NCBI GenBank assembly: GCA_023251135.1
Contig: JAHEZJ010000016.1
Coordinates: 1 to 64,000 of the forward strand
Length of the DNA stretch: 64,000 bases
Source: Flavobacterium sp.
GTDB lineage: Bacteria > Bacteroidota > Bacteroidia > Flavobacteriales > Flavobacteriaceae
Direction of reading: 5' to 3'
Shown here: positions 52,656 to 60,785 of the stretch, in pieces
Numbering within the stretch: position 1 is the stretch's first letter
How the letters are laid out: every line of letters begins with the position of its first letter
Notes under the pieces: generated by a model
Seen by the model: only the letters and a program-made list of their open reading frames with translations
What the model was told of the DNA's origin: nothing
Database searches by the model: none
Translations under genes and position numbers: made by a program

Positions 52656-54862
52656 GCTTTAAATTCCTTTGTAATCTTTAAAATCTTTTCTGCCAGATTG
52701 CTCATCCAGATCAATTGCTCAATCACCATTTGAGCTTCCTGCATCTTGGCTTGTCGCGTTTCTTTGTCCAAATCATCATCATCGGCCAGACGTTTAAAAT
52801 TAACACGCTTAAGCTCTTCAAATTGCAGAGTCACATCTTCCTTGTCAAAATAAGTATCGTTTACGATTTTTTCATTTCTTAAAACGGCAATGGCATGATC
52901 CAGATTCGAAAGAATTGTTTTTATAATGTAATTAAACGATTCCGAAGCTGAAGTAGTTTGATGAGACTGAATATAAGTAGATAAAGAGGCCAGAGCCGAT
53001 AAGATCGAATGGTTTAACACGACCAGTTTGTTGACCAGCGGAAGTGTTTTTTGCTTTGATTTAGGCTCCTGCATCATGCGCTGAAAGGAAGTCATCAGGT
53101 TGCCGACCTCAACAAAAGCATTTTTTCGGGACAATCGGTATGAGGTAGGAACTTCTCCTTTTTTATTGTAGAAATCGGCAATCTCTTTCAGGTAATTTCG
53201 ATTTGCACGTATCGAATTTTCAATGTGTATCGGCGTATTGATAAATTCCCAGGCAGGCCATAAAAACTGATTGGCTAAAAAGGCTAAAATGGCTCCTGCA
53301 AGTGAATCCAAAATTCTAAACTGAATTACCTGAACCACATCCGGGGTTAAAATTCCATAAATAAAAACGACATACATCGTAACGAAAGTGGCACTTATTT
53401 TATAGTTAATCTGTGTAAACGAAATGCCAAGAAGCATACAAACAATAGAGAAGATGCTTAGTACAACATGATTTTGAACCAAAGAAACGATTCCGAACGC
53501 CAACAATCCACCTAAAATAGTACCGAAAATTCGATTATAGGATCGTTCTTTTGTTAAGCCGTAACCCGGACGCATGATCACGACTATGGTAAGTAAAATC
53601 CAATAGACATTCTGAAACGGAAGAAATTTTCCAATGACAAAACCAATTAAGATAGTCGTCGTCAGTCGTATCGAATGTCGGAAAATAGAAGACGAATACG
53701 ATAAATTCTCAGTAAGAGTGCGCAACGGGTAGTACTGGGGAGTAAGAAACTTTTCCAGCTCTTTGTCCTTGTCTTTTAATTTATAGGACTGCATGGCAAG
53801 CGAAAAAGCACGCTGGATGATTTTAATTTTTCCAACCTGGTTTTTAGCATACTTTAGCATATTGGTTAACATCAAAACCCCTTCGGCTGCTTCTTCTTTG
53901 CCTAAGGTTTTTTCGTAATCAAAAATGGCAAATTCAAGAGCGTCCAGTTCATTCTTTAAATCATTCTTGTCTACATATACACTGATATTGTGCACATTTT
54001 TAGAAAGCTTTTTTAAAGTAGAAGCCAGTTTATAAGCCACATTCTGATAGGTTCGAAGCACTTCGGGATGTGCGGCAAATTTTTCATGCAGTTTATCGTG
54101 GTCAAAAGAAGTGTATAAGGCCAGTTCCTGAATCTCCACCAGAGTGATAAAAACAAGCAGCATTTTTCGATTCTGACTTGTGGCTCCCGAGGTATTTTGA
54201 TTGCCAATAAGCATTTTTCTTAAATCCTCATGAATCAGGTTTAGTTCTACCTGAACGCTTAATTGTTTCTCGATGATGGCTTTTCTGTTGGCTTCAGGAT
54301 TCCATAAATCACCTCTGAGTTTTAAATATTTGGCGGTTAGTTTTATGCCTTCGGCAATTTGAAGCTCGACATATTTATACGGTTGTACAAAATGAAATAC
54401 AAGGGATACAATGAGATACAGAATTCCTCCAATAAAAATAAAACCCGAATACTCAAAAGCTTCCCAGCCTTCATGCAAATGACCAAATGATAAGGAAATC
54501 GAGAGTAAAGCAGAGAAAGAAACCAAAGTAGCACGCTGACCGTACACCGAAATCATCGAACACAGAAAAAGTAAAAAGCCTAAAAAAGGATAAAACAAAA
54601 AGGGATAAGGGTAGGCGAGATTTACTAGTAAGTTGACTCCCGAAACAATAAAGGAAGCCACAATAAGACCTTTTATTTTATGGCTTAAAGAACTCGGAAC
54701 ATCACTTGGGTACGTATAAAATGCGCCTAACGCAATGGTAAAACCTATTTCGAAGTGTCCAAGAAAATTTAAAATTAAGACGGGAACGACTGAAGCAATA
54801 GTTACTTTTGAGGCATTTAAAAAAGAAGTACTGTTGGTAAATTTCGAGATACGATCAAACAT
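52640..54862 (-). CDS. FUSC family (YccS-like) membrane protein
   Basis: 740-aa protein of the fusaric-acid-resistance/YccS family, from the ATG at 54862; a longer start at 54943 adds 27 residues. About five helices near the N-terminus (about 15-150), a long soluble helical domain (about 170-365), a second membrane cluster (about 375-520: SIRLTTTILIGFVIGKFLPF, WILLTIVVIMRPGYGLTKER) and a helical C-terminus. The RMPGYG-like segment is a hallmark. Members transport aromatic acids or toxic compounds in some bacteria; here the substrate is unknown. It has no membrane-fusion partner gene nearby. It is convergent with the fibre-like gene. Confidence 0.88.
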   Translation of the reverse strand: MFDRISKFTNSTSFLNASKVTIASVVPVLILNFLGHFEIGFTIALGAFYTYPSDVPSSLSHKIKGLIVASFIVSGVNLLVNLAYPYPFLFYPFLGFLLFLCSMISVYGQRATLVSFSALLSISLSFGHLHEGWEAFEYSGFIFIGGILYLIVSLVFHFVQPYKYVELQIAEGIKLTAKYLKLRGDLWNPEANRKAIIEKQLSVQVELNLIHEDLRKMLIGNQNTSGATSQNRKMLLVFITLVEIQELALYTSFDHDKLHEKFAAHPEVLRTYQNVAYKLASTLKKLSKNVHNISVYVDKNDLKNELDALEFAIFDYEKTLGKEEAAEGVLMLTNMLKYAKNQVGKIKIIQRAFSLAMQSYKLKDKDKELEKFLTPQYYPLRTLTENLSYSSSIFRHSIRLTTTILIGFVIGKFLPFQNVYWILLTIVVIMRPGYGLTKERSYNRIFGTILGGLLAFGIVSLVQNHVVLSIFSIVCMLLGISFTQINYKISATFVTMYVVFIYGILTPDVVQVIQFRILDSLAGAILAFLANQFLWPAWEFINTPIHIENSIRANRNYLKEIADFYNKKGEVPTSYRLSRKNAFVEVGNLMTSFQRMMQEPKSKQKTLPLVNKLVVLNHSILSALASLSTYIQSHQTTSASESFNYIIKTILSNLDHAIAVLRNEKIVNDTYFDKEDVTLQFEELKRVNFKRLADDDDLDKETRQAKMQEAQMVIEQLIWMSNLAEKILKITKEFKATNPD

Positions 54863-54992
54863 ATATTGAGGTTTACAAACAAAGGTAAGAATTGTACGAA
54901 TTAATTTGGCATAATTATGGATGAGTTTTTGGCGAGATTGCAAAAAATGATATATAATATAGCTTTCGAATTATTCATTGACTATTTTTTAC

Positions 54993-55000
54993 TATTTTTG
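54993..55000 (+). promoter_or_regulatory. Putative -7 box of def
   Basis: TATTTTTG followed by CC, 64 bp before the ATG at 55064. Other copies of this motif in the window also carry C at the next position. Confidence 0.4.
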
Positions 55001-55063
55001 CCAGCTGAATTAAAGGAATTAAATTCAGTGTTTTTCAGTAGATAATACATTAAAATATTACAA

Positions 55064-55654
55064 ATGATTTTACCAATTGTAGGATATGGTGATCCTGTTT
55101 TAAGAAAAGTGGGTGAGGCTATTACGCCGGATTATCCAAACTTAAAAGAAACAATAGCAAACATGTACGAAACCATGTACAACGCTTTAGGAGTTGGGCT
55201 TGCCGCGCCTCAGGTAGGTGTGCCTATTCGTTTGTTTGTTATTGATACGACTCCTTTTAGTGATGATGAGGATTTGCCGTTAAATGAGCAGGAAAATTTA
55301 AAAGGTTTCAAAAAAACTTTTATCAATGCTAAGATTCTGAAAGAAGAAGGCGAAGAATGGAGCTTTAACGAAGGCTGTCTGAGTATTCCGGATGTTCGCG
55401 AAGACGTTTACAGAAAACCAACCGTTACAATTGAATATTGTGAGGAAGATTTTGTAATGAAAACCGAAGTTTTTGATGGTTTAATTGCAAGAGTTATTCA
55501 GCATGAATACGACCATATTGAAGGAGTTCTGTTTACAGATAAAATTTCGTCTTTGAAGAAACGTCTGATCCAGAAAAAATTAAAAAACATTACAGAAGGT
55601 AAAACATTTCAGGAGTACAGAATGAAATTTTTTGCTGCAAAAAAAGGAAGATAG
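55064..55654 (+). CDS. def: Peptide deformylase
   Basis: Metal-dependent enzyme that removes the N-formyl group from new proteins. 196 aa. All three motifs are present: GVGLAAPQVGVPIRL (about 44-58), EGCLSIPDVREDVY (about 104-117, metal Cys) and the metal-binding QHEYDHIEGVLF (about 145-156). An acidic insertion DDEDLPLNEQENLKGFKK (about 66-83) is common in Bacteroidota. Likely the head of a unit with the DUF5606 gene 70 bp downstream. Confidence 0.96.
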   Translation: MILPIVGYGDPVLRKVGEAITPDYPNLKETIANMYETMYNALGVGLAAPQVGVPIRLFVIDTTPFSDDEDLPLNEQENLKGFKKTFINAKILKEEGEEWSFNEGCLSIPDVREDVYRKPTVTIEYCEEDFVMKTEVFDGLIARVIQHEYDHIEGVLFTDKISSLKKRLIQKKLKNITEGKTFQEYRMKFFAAKKGR

Positions 55655-55724
55655 TATTCTAAAGTATGAATTTAGAATCAAAGAAATATAATAAATCAAA
55701 TTCTTAATACTAATTTTAATAAAC

Positions 55725-56210
55725 ATGAATTTAGAGAAAATTTTAGCCATTTCTGGGAAACCAGGTTTATATGTATTGAAAGTACAAACCCGTACTGGTT
55801 TTGTGGCAGAATCATTAACAGATGGAAAAAAAATCACAGTAAACTTAAAAAGTAATGTAAGTTTATTATCAGAGATTTCAATTTATACTTACGAAGGCGA
55901 AAAACCATTAACAGAAGTAATGCAACGTATTGCTACTAAAGAAAATAAAGGGCAAGCCATTTCACATAAAGAAGACAATGCTACATTAGCGGCTTATTTT
56001 AAAGAAATTTTACCTGAATACGACGAAGAAAGAGTGTATCCTTCTGATATTAAAAAAGTATTAAACTGGTACAATACACTTCAGGCTAAAGGTTTGGTAA
56101 CTGATTTGGCTCCTGCTGCGGTTGAAGCCGTTGAAGAAGCTCCTGCTGTTGAAGAAAAACCAAAAAAAGCAGCTGCTCCTAAAAAAGCAAAAGCTAAAAA
56201 AGAAGAATAG
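55725..56210 (+). CDS. DUF5606 family protein
   Basis: 161-aa protein; function unknown. The family core is MNLEKILAISGKPGLYVLKV, then LTDGKKITVNLKSNVSLLSE and the later YPSDIKKVLNWYNTLQAKGL, all in the first 125 residues. The last 40 are Ala/Pro/Lys/Glu-rich and disordered (EEKPKKAAAPKKAKAKKEE). The family is known mainly in Bacteroidota and usually lies close to def and mazG, as here. The basic tail suggests a nucleic-acid contact, but this is inference. Confidence 0.85.
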   Translation: MNLEKILAISGKPGLYVLKVQTRTGFVAESLTDGKKITVNLKSNVSLLSEISIYTYEGEKPLTEVMQRIATKENKGQAISHKEDNATLAAYFKEILPEYDEERVYPSDIKKVLNWYNTLQAKGLVTDLAPAAVEAVEEAPAVEEKPKKAAAPKKAKAKKEE

Positions 56211-56235
56211 TAGTTTACAACATTCTTTAAAGGTA

Positions 56236-56350
56236 CTAAGGCACTAAGTTTCTAAGTCGCTAAGTTTATTTTAGATTGTTAAAAAAGGATTAGGCTCAGA
56301 GTCTTAGAACCTCAAAATCTTAGAACCTCAGAACCTAAATACCTAAAAAT
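56236..56350. repeat. Inverted 8-bp arrays after DUF5606
   Basis: Four CTAAGnnn units (56236-56267: CTAAGGCA, CTAAGTTT, CTAAGTCG, CTAAGTTT) face seven units of CTTAGnnn/CTCAGnnn type (56295-56350: CTCAGAGT, CTTAGAAC, CTCAAAAT, CTTAGAAC, CTCAGAAC, CTAAATAC, CTAAAAAT), all on an exact 8-bp period. They lie between the DUF5606 stop and its terminator. Confidence 0.85.
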
Positions 56351-56355
56351 ATATT

Positions 56356-56390
56356 AATCCTGTTAAGATGTTTTCTTGACAGGATTTTTT
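56356..56390 (+). terminator. Terminator before mazG
   Basis: Arms AATCCTGTTAAGA and TCTTGACAGGATT with one mismatch, then TTTTT. Confidence 0.7.
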
Positions 56391-56432
56391 ACTTTTACAA
56401 ACAACCGTCGCAACCTCGATAAAACTTCAAAA

Positions 56433-57203
56433 ATGAGCAAAGAACTTCAACTAAAAGCCTTCGAAAGATTACTAATTATCATGGATGAACTTCGTGAGCA
56501 GTGTCCGTGGGATAAAAAGCAAACCTTGCAAACGCTCAGACATCTTACTATTGAAGAAACCTATGAATTAGGAGATGCCATTTTAGACAATGATTTGAAT
56601 GAGGTGAAAAAAGAATTAGGTGATTTGCTGCTGCATATTGTTTTTTATGCAAAAATAGGCTCAGAAACCAATGATTTTGATATGGCAGATGTGTGTAACG
56701 AGATTTGCGATAAACTCATTCATCGTCATCCGCATATCTACAGCGATACCAAAGTAAAAGACGAAGAAGAAGTAAAGCAAAACTGGGAAAAGCTAAAACT
56801 AAAAGAAGGTAAAAAATCAGTTCTGGAAGGCGTTCCAAGAAGTTTACCGGCATTGGTTAAAGCCAGTCGAATTCAGGACAAAGTAAAAGGAGTTGGTTTT
56901 GACTGGGAAGAACCGCATCAGGTTTGGGATAAAGTGCAGGAAGAACTCGAAGAATTGCAAATTGAAGTAAAAGCCGGAGACCAGGACAAAATAGAGGCCG
57001 AATTTGGTGATGTACTATTCTCCATGATCAATTATGCCCGATTTTTAAATATAAATCCTGAAGATGCTTTGGAGCGCACCAACAAAAAGTTTATCAAACG
57101 CTTTCAATACCTCGAAAGTAAAGCGGGCGAATTGGGGAAACCTTTAATGGACATGACTTTGGCCGAAATGGACGTTTTTTGGAATGAAGCTAAAAAACTG
57201 TAA
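56433..57203 (+). CDS. mazG: Nucleoside triphosphate pyrophosphohydrolase MazG
   Basis: Hydrolyses (d)NTPs and ppGpp-like molecules to monophosphates and pyrophosphate. 256 aa from the ATG at 56433 (MSKELQLKAFERLLIIMDEL). The frame open from 56376 overlaps the terminator and is not used. Two tandem MazG domains: domain 1 with CPWDKKQTLQTLRHLTIEET and the ELGDLLLHIVFYAKIG block (about 65-80); domain 2 with FDWEEPHQVWDKVQEELEEL and AEFGDVLFSMINYARFLNIN. The metal-binding Glu/Asp pattern ExxE-12-ExxD is readable in both. It ends exactly next to the convergent Crp/Fnr gene. Confidence 0.95.
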   Translation: MSKELQLKAFERLLIIMDELREQCPWDKKQTLQTLRHLTIEETYELGDAILDNDLNEVKKELGDLLLHIVFYAKIGSETNDFDMADVCNEICDKLIHRHPHIYSDTKVKDEEEVKQNWEKLKLKEGKKSVLEGVPRSLPALVKASRIQDKVKGVGFDWEEPHQVWDKVQEELEELQIEVKAGDQDKIEAEFGDVLFSMINYARFLNINPEDALERTNKKFIKRFQYLESKAGELGKPLMDMTLAEMDVFWNEAKKL

Positions 57204-57884
57204 TTACTCCGCCAGTCTTTTTAAAGCTTTGATGTCCTGAAGTTTAATCTTTTTACCGGTAAGTTCAATTAATTTCAGCTTGTTAAAATCAGACAATAGA
57301 CGGATACAGCTTTCTGTGGCTGTACCAATAATACCGGCCAGTTCTTCTCTTGTGAGCTGAACTTTAAGGGTTTTATCCGGGTTTTCACCAAAATCGTCGT
57401 GCAATTGCAGTAAAGTTTCTGCCAAACGTTGTTTTACCGTTTTCTGAACCAATGCAATTTTATCGTTTTCAGATTCTTTTAAATCTTCACAAATCGACTG
57501 CATCAAATTCATAGAAAACTGATTGTTGTTATTAAAAAAGTGAAGAATTTCAGCTTTCGGAATAAAACATACCTCCATATCAGCAACCGCTTTGGCCGAT
57601 AAGTTGGCTGGTTCATTGCTAATCATAGAACGCTGACCTAAAAGTTCTCCTGATTTTACCAGTTTTACAATTTGATCTTTTCCGTTAGCACTTAATTTAG
57701 AGAGTTTTCCAACCCCGTCTTTTACACAAAAAACGCCATTAGTAACTTCGCCTTCCTCAAAAAGAGCATCTCCTTTTTTAATCGTATAGGTCGTCTTGCT
57801 ATTGGCCAGCTTCACAACTTCATCTTTATTAAGCGCTTTTAGAGAAGAAAGCTGTCTTACGATACATTGGTCACATTTATTCAT
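57204..57884 (-). CDS. Crp/Fnr family regulator of the cbb3 locus
   Basis: 226 aa from the ATG at 57884 (MNKCDQCIVRQLSSLKALNK); a start at 57914 would add ten residues. The cyclic-nucleotide-binding-like barrel covers about 20-135 (YTIKKGDALFEEGEVTNGVF, LVKSGELLGQRSMISNEPAN). The C-terminal winged HTH is QLTREELAGIIGTATESCIR (about 175-194). The N-terminus has CDQC and further Cys occur at about residues 52, 102 and 130, so a cluster or a thiol switch is possible. It lies directly against the end of mazG and is divergent from ccoI. Two matching palindromes in the locus (58018, 60530) fit it as regulator of the oxidase genes. Confidence 0.88.
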   Translation of the reverse strand: MNKCDQCIVRQLSSLKALNKDEVVKLANSKTTYTIKKGDALFEEGEVTNGVFCVKDGVGKLSKLSANGKDQIVKLVKSGELLGQRSMISNEPANLSAKAVADMEVCFIPKAEILHFFNNNNQFSMNLMQSICEDLKESENDKIALVQKTVKQRLAETLLQLHDDFGENPDKTLKVQLTREELAGIIGTATESCIRLLSDFNKLKLIELTGKKIKLQDIKALKRLAE

Positions 57885-58017
57885 AGCAAAAGGATTTGCT
57901 GCAAAATTAACCAATATTCGCTTTCGCAGCTAGTGTTCGGACAGAAAAAACACATAAAAAATCGGATGTCGTTATTTGGCAGATTTATTTTATTAAATTA
58001 GAAACTGATTTCCGGGC

Positions 58018-58037
58018 AATATGATAAATGTCATATT
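58018..58037. promoter_or_regulatory. Crp/Fnr-type operator before ccoI
   Basis: Perfect inverted repeat AATATGA-TAAATG-TCATATT, with the family core TGA-N6-TCA. Centre about 60 bp before the ccoI start at 58088. A second copy lies at 60530. Confidence 0.65.
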
Positions 58038-58087
58038 AAAAGTCACCTCTTATTCTGAATATTTGTAGTATCAAAAAAAAACAAATT

Positions 58088-60475
58088 ATGAGTGAGCAAA
58101 GTTGTTTTCATTGTGGTCTTACGATTCCTAAAAATGAAGAGATCAATTTTGATGAAAAAAAGTTTTGTTGTGCCGGTTGTAAAACCGTCTACGAAATTTT
58201 TAGTCTTCATGATTTAACCTGTTACTACGATTTTGAAAAGTCCCCGGGTGCAACTCCACAGGACATAAAAGGGAAGTATGACTTTTTAGACAATGAAGCT
58301 ATCCTTTCAAAAGTACTGGAATTTCAGGAAGGTAATACTGCAATTGCTTCTTTGAATATTCCATACATTCATTGCAGTTCTTGTATCTGGATTCTCGAAA
58401 ATCTAAACAGAATTCAGCCCGGAATAAGCCTCTCTCAGGTGAACTTTCCCGAAAAAAGAGTCCGAATTACATTTAATTCTGATACGGTTTCTTTAAAAAC
58501 TATAGTTTATATGCTCAGCTCCATAGGCTATGAACCCTATATAAGCTTAGAAAATTACGAGTCCGGGAAAAATAATGTTGACAGAAGTCTGACCTATAAA
58601 TTAGGTGTTGCCTTTTTTTGTTTTGGAAACATCATGTTGCTTTCATTTCCGGAATACTTCGAAATAAAGGAATTTTGGCTGGACAATTATAAACCCTTTT
58701 TCAGAATCCTGATTTTTATACTCGCGCTGCCCAGCTTTTTATATTCGGCAAGCGGTTATTATGTTTCTGCTTACAAGAGTATCAAATCGGGGATGTTGAA
58801 TATTGACATTCCAATTGCCTTGGGAATTATCGTAATGTTTGTTCGCAGTACTTTTGATATTGTAATGAATTACGGATCTGGTTTTTTTGACAGCTTAACC
58901 GGTTTGGTTTTCTTCATGCTGTTAGGAAAGATGTTTCAGATCAAAACCTATAGTTTTTTAAGTTTCGAAAGAGATTTTAAATCTTATTTCCCAATTGCAG
59001 TCACAAGAATCAATCCGGACACCTCTGAAGAAAGTGTTCCTGTTTATGATGTTTTAAAAGGAAACAGATTGCTCATTCGAAATCAGGAGCTTATTCCGGT
59101 TGACGGAATTCTGATTAGCGAAAAAGCAGAGATTGACTATAGTTTTGTAACGGGAGAAGCAGTTCCGATTACTAAAAAGTCAGGCGATAAAGTTTTTGCC
59201 GGAGGAAAACACATTGGTAAAGTGATCGAAATGGAAGTATTGCATTCGGTATCTCAAAGTTATCTGACGCAGTTGTGGAGTAATGAAATTTTCCAGAAAA
59301 AGGTACTTCAAAAACACAAAACCATCACAGATACGATAAGTCGTTATTTTACTCCTTTATTATTATTAATTGCTTTTGCAGGTTTTGGATATTGGATTTC
59401 GATTGATGCCAATACGGCTTTTAATGTTTTTACCGCTGTTTTAATTGTGGCTTGTCCGTGTGCATTAGCCCTTACGGCACCGTTTACCTTTGGTAACATA
59501 TTGCGAATCATGGGCAAACAAAAAATGTATTTGAAGAATGCTTTGGTTATCGAGCAACTCGCCAAAGTAGACACCATTGTTTTTGATAAAACCGGTACCC
59601 TTACCACCAATAAGAAATCGAATATTGTGTATGAGGGCAATCCTCTTTCGGAAGAAAATTACAGATTGATTAAAAATGTGCTTCGTGCTTCGAATCACCC
59701 TTTGAGCCGAATGTTATATGATTTTCTGCCGGAAGCAGCCAAAATTAAAATTGATGATTTTCAGGAAATTACGGGTAAAGGAATTCAGGCAACCGCAGAA
59801 AATACCATCTTAAAAATTGGATCGGGAACCTTTGTTGATAGCCCTGGTACGGAATCTTCTGAAATTGAAAAAACAAGTCTCCACATCAGAATCAATGACA
59901 CTTATTATGGAAAATTTACATTCCAGAATCAATATAGGGATGGTTTAGAAGCGCTTTTTTCGGCATTGAGTCAGGAATATCAAATAAAAGTGCTTTCCGG
60001 AGATAATGACGGAGAGCGTGCGACTCTCGAAACCATTCTGCCCAAACATACCGAGCTGATCTTTAATCAAAAGCCGGAGCAGAAGTTGGAGTTTATCAAA
60101 AAACTGCAGGAGGATGGCCATAATGTTATGATGGTTGGCGACGGTTTAAACGATGCCGGTGCTTTGGCACAAAGTAATGTAGGAATTTCGATCTCTGAGA
60201 ATGTCAATGTTTTTTCACCTGCCTGCGATGCAATTTTAGATGCAAGCGAGTTTTCAAGACTGAACTACTTTTTAAAATTATCGCACAAATCGATTGCGAT
60301 TATTAAGATGAGTTTTGTTTTGTCGCTGCTGTATAATGTTGTAGGACTTTTTTTCGCAATTACAGGGGATTTACTGCCTTTGGTGGCCGCTATTATTATG
60401 CCTTTGAGCACAATTACGATCGTAAGTTTTGTGACTTTGATGTCTAACTACTTCAGTAGTAGTAATTTAAAATAA
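58088..60475 (+). CDS. ccoI: Copper-transporting P-type ATPase of cbb3 oxidase assembly
   Basis: Pumps copper across the inner membrane to supply the cbb3 oxidase. 795 aa. The N-terminus has the zinc-ribbon-like CFHCGLTIP and CCAGCKTVYE (about 5-42). The HMA domain has SSCIWILENLNRI near 103. Membrane helices; CPCALALTAPFTFG (about 456-469) is the ion-translocating motif, DKTGTLTTNK (about 500) the phosphorylation site, and GDGLNDAGALAQSNVG (about 688) the hinge. First gene after the divergent Crp/Fnr gene, with the operator between them. Fits ccoI/fixI; CopA-like specificity is excluded by the cbb3 context rather than by sequence. Confidence 0.93.
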   Translation: MSEQSCFHCGLTIPKNEEINFDEKKFCCAGCKTVYEIFSLHDLTCYYDFEKSPGATPQDIKGKYDFLDNEAILSKVLEFQEGNTAIASLNIPYIHCSSCIWILENLNRIQPGISLSQVNFPEKRVRITFNSDTVSLKTIVYMLSSIGYEPYISLENYESGKNNVDRSLTYKLGVAFFCFGNIMLLSFPEYFEIKEFWLDNYKPFFRILIFILALPSFLYSASGYYVSAYKSIKSGMLNIDIPIALGIIVMFVRSTFDIVMNYGSGFFDSLTGLVFFMLLGKMFQIKTYSFLSFERDFKSYFPIAVTRINPDTSEESVPVYDVLKGNRLLIRNQELIPVDGILISEKAEIDYSFVTGEAVPITKKSGDKVFAGGKHIGKVIEMEVLHSVSQSYLTQLWSNEIFQKKVLQKHKTITDTISRYFTPLLLLIAFAGFGYWISIDANTAFNVFTAVLIVACPCALALTAPFTFGNILRIMGKQKMYLKNALVIEQLAKVDTIVFDKTGTLTTNKKSNIVYEGNPLSEENYRLIKNVLRASNHPLSRMLYDFLPEAAKIKIDDFQEITGKGIQATAENTILKIGSGTFVDSPGTESSEIEKTSLHIRINDTYYGKFTFQNQYRDGLEALFSALSQEYQIKVLSGDNDGERATLETILPKHTELIFNQKPEQKLEFIKKLQEDGHNVMMVGDGLNDAGALAQSNVGISISENVNVFSPACDAILDASEFSRLNYFLKLSHKSIAIIKMSFVLSLLYNVVGLFFAITGDLLPLVAAIIMPLSTITIVSFVTLMSNYFSSSNLK

Positions 60476-60529
60476 TTATAAATAATTCAATTGTTATTTT
60501 TTTATAAATTTAACATTTAGACTTAGTCA

Positions 60530-60546
60530 ATGATAATTATCATATT
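60530..60546. promoter_or_regulatory. Crp/Fnr-type operator before ccoS
   Basis: ATGATAATTATCATATT: the 14-bp palindrome ATGATAATTATCAT with core TGA-N6-TCA at 60531-60542. It shares the pattern ATGATAAnTnTCATATT with the site at 58018-58037. Centre about 55 bp before the ATG at 60592. Confidence 0.65.
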
Positions 60547-60591
60547 TTACCTGCCAATAACCCAGTAATTTTGTTAATATAAACTTAAGGT

Positions 60592-60783
60592 ATGAGTGTT
60601 ATCTATCTATTAATTACAGTAAGTATTTTCGTAGCAATCGGGTTCTTCATTGCTTTTATTCTAGCTGTCAAATCAGGACAGTATGATGACGATTATACAC
60701 CTTCAGTCAGAATGCTTTTTGATGATGAGACTAAAATTGCCCCAGAGAAGAACAATTTACCAATAAAAGAAAAACAAGTATAA
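60592..60783 (+). CDS. ccoS: Cbb3 oxidase assembly protein CcoS
   Basis: 63-aa protein with one membrane helix (about 3-26: VIYLLITVSIFVAIGFFIAF) and a charged C-terminus. It is needed for haem and copper insertion in cbb3 oxidases of other bacteria. The segment after the helix (AVKSGQYDDDYTPSVRMLFD) is typical of CcoS. Two bases separate its stop from the ccoNO start, so it is cotranscribed. Confidence 0.9.
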   Translation: MSVIYLLITVSIFVAIGFFIAFILAVKSGQYDDDYTPSVRMLFDDETKIAPEKNNLPIKEKQV

Positions 60784-60785
60784 TT

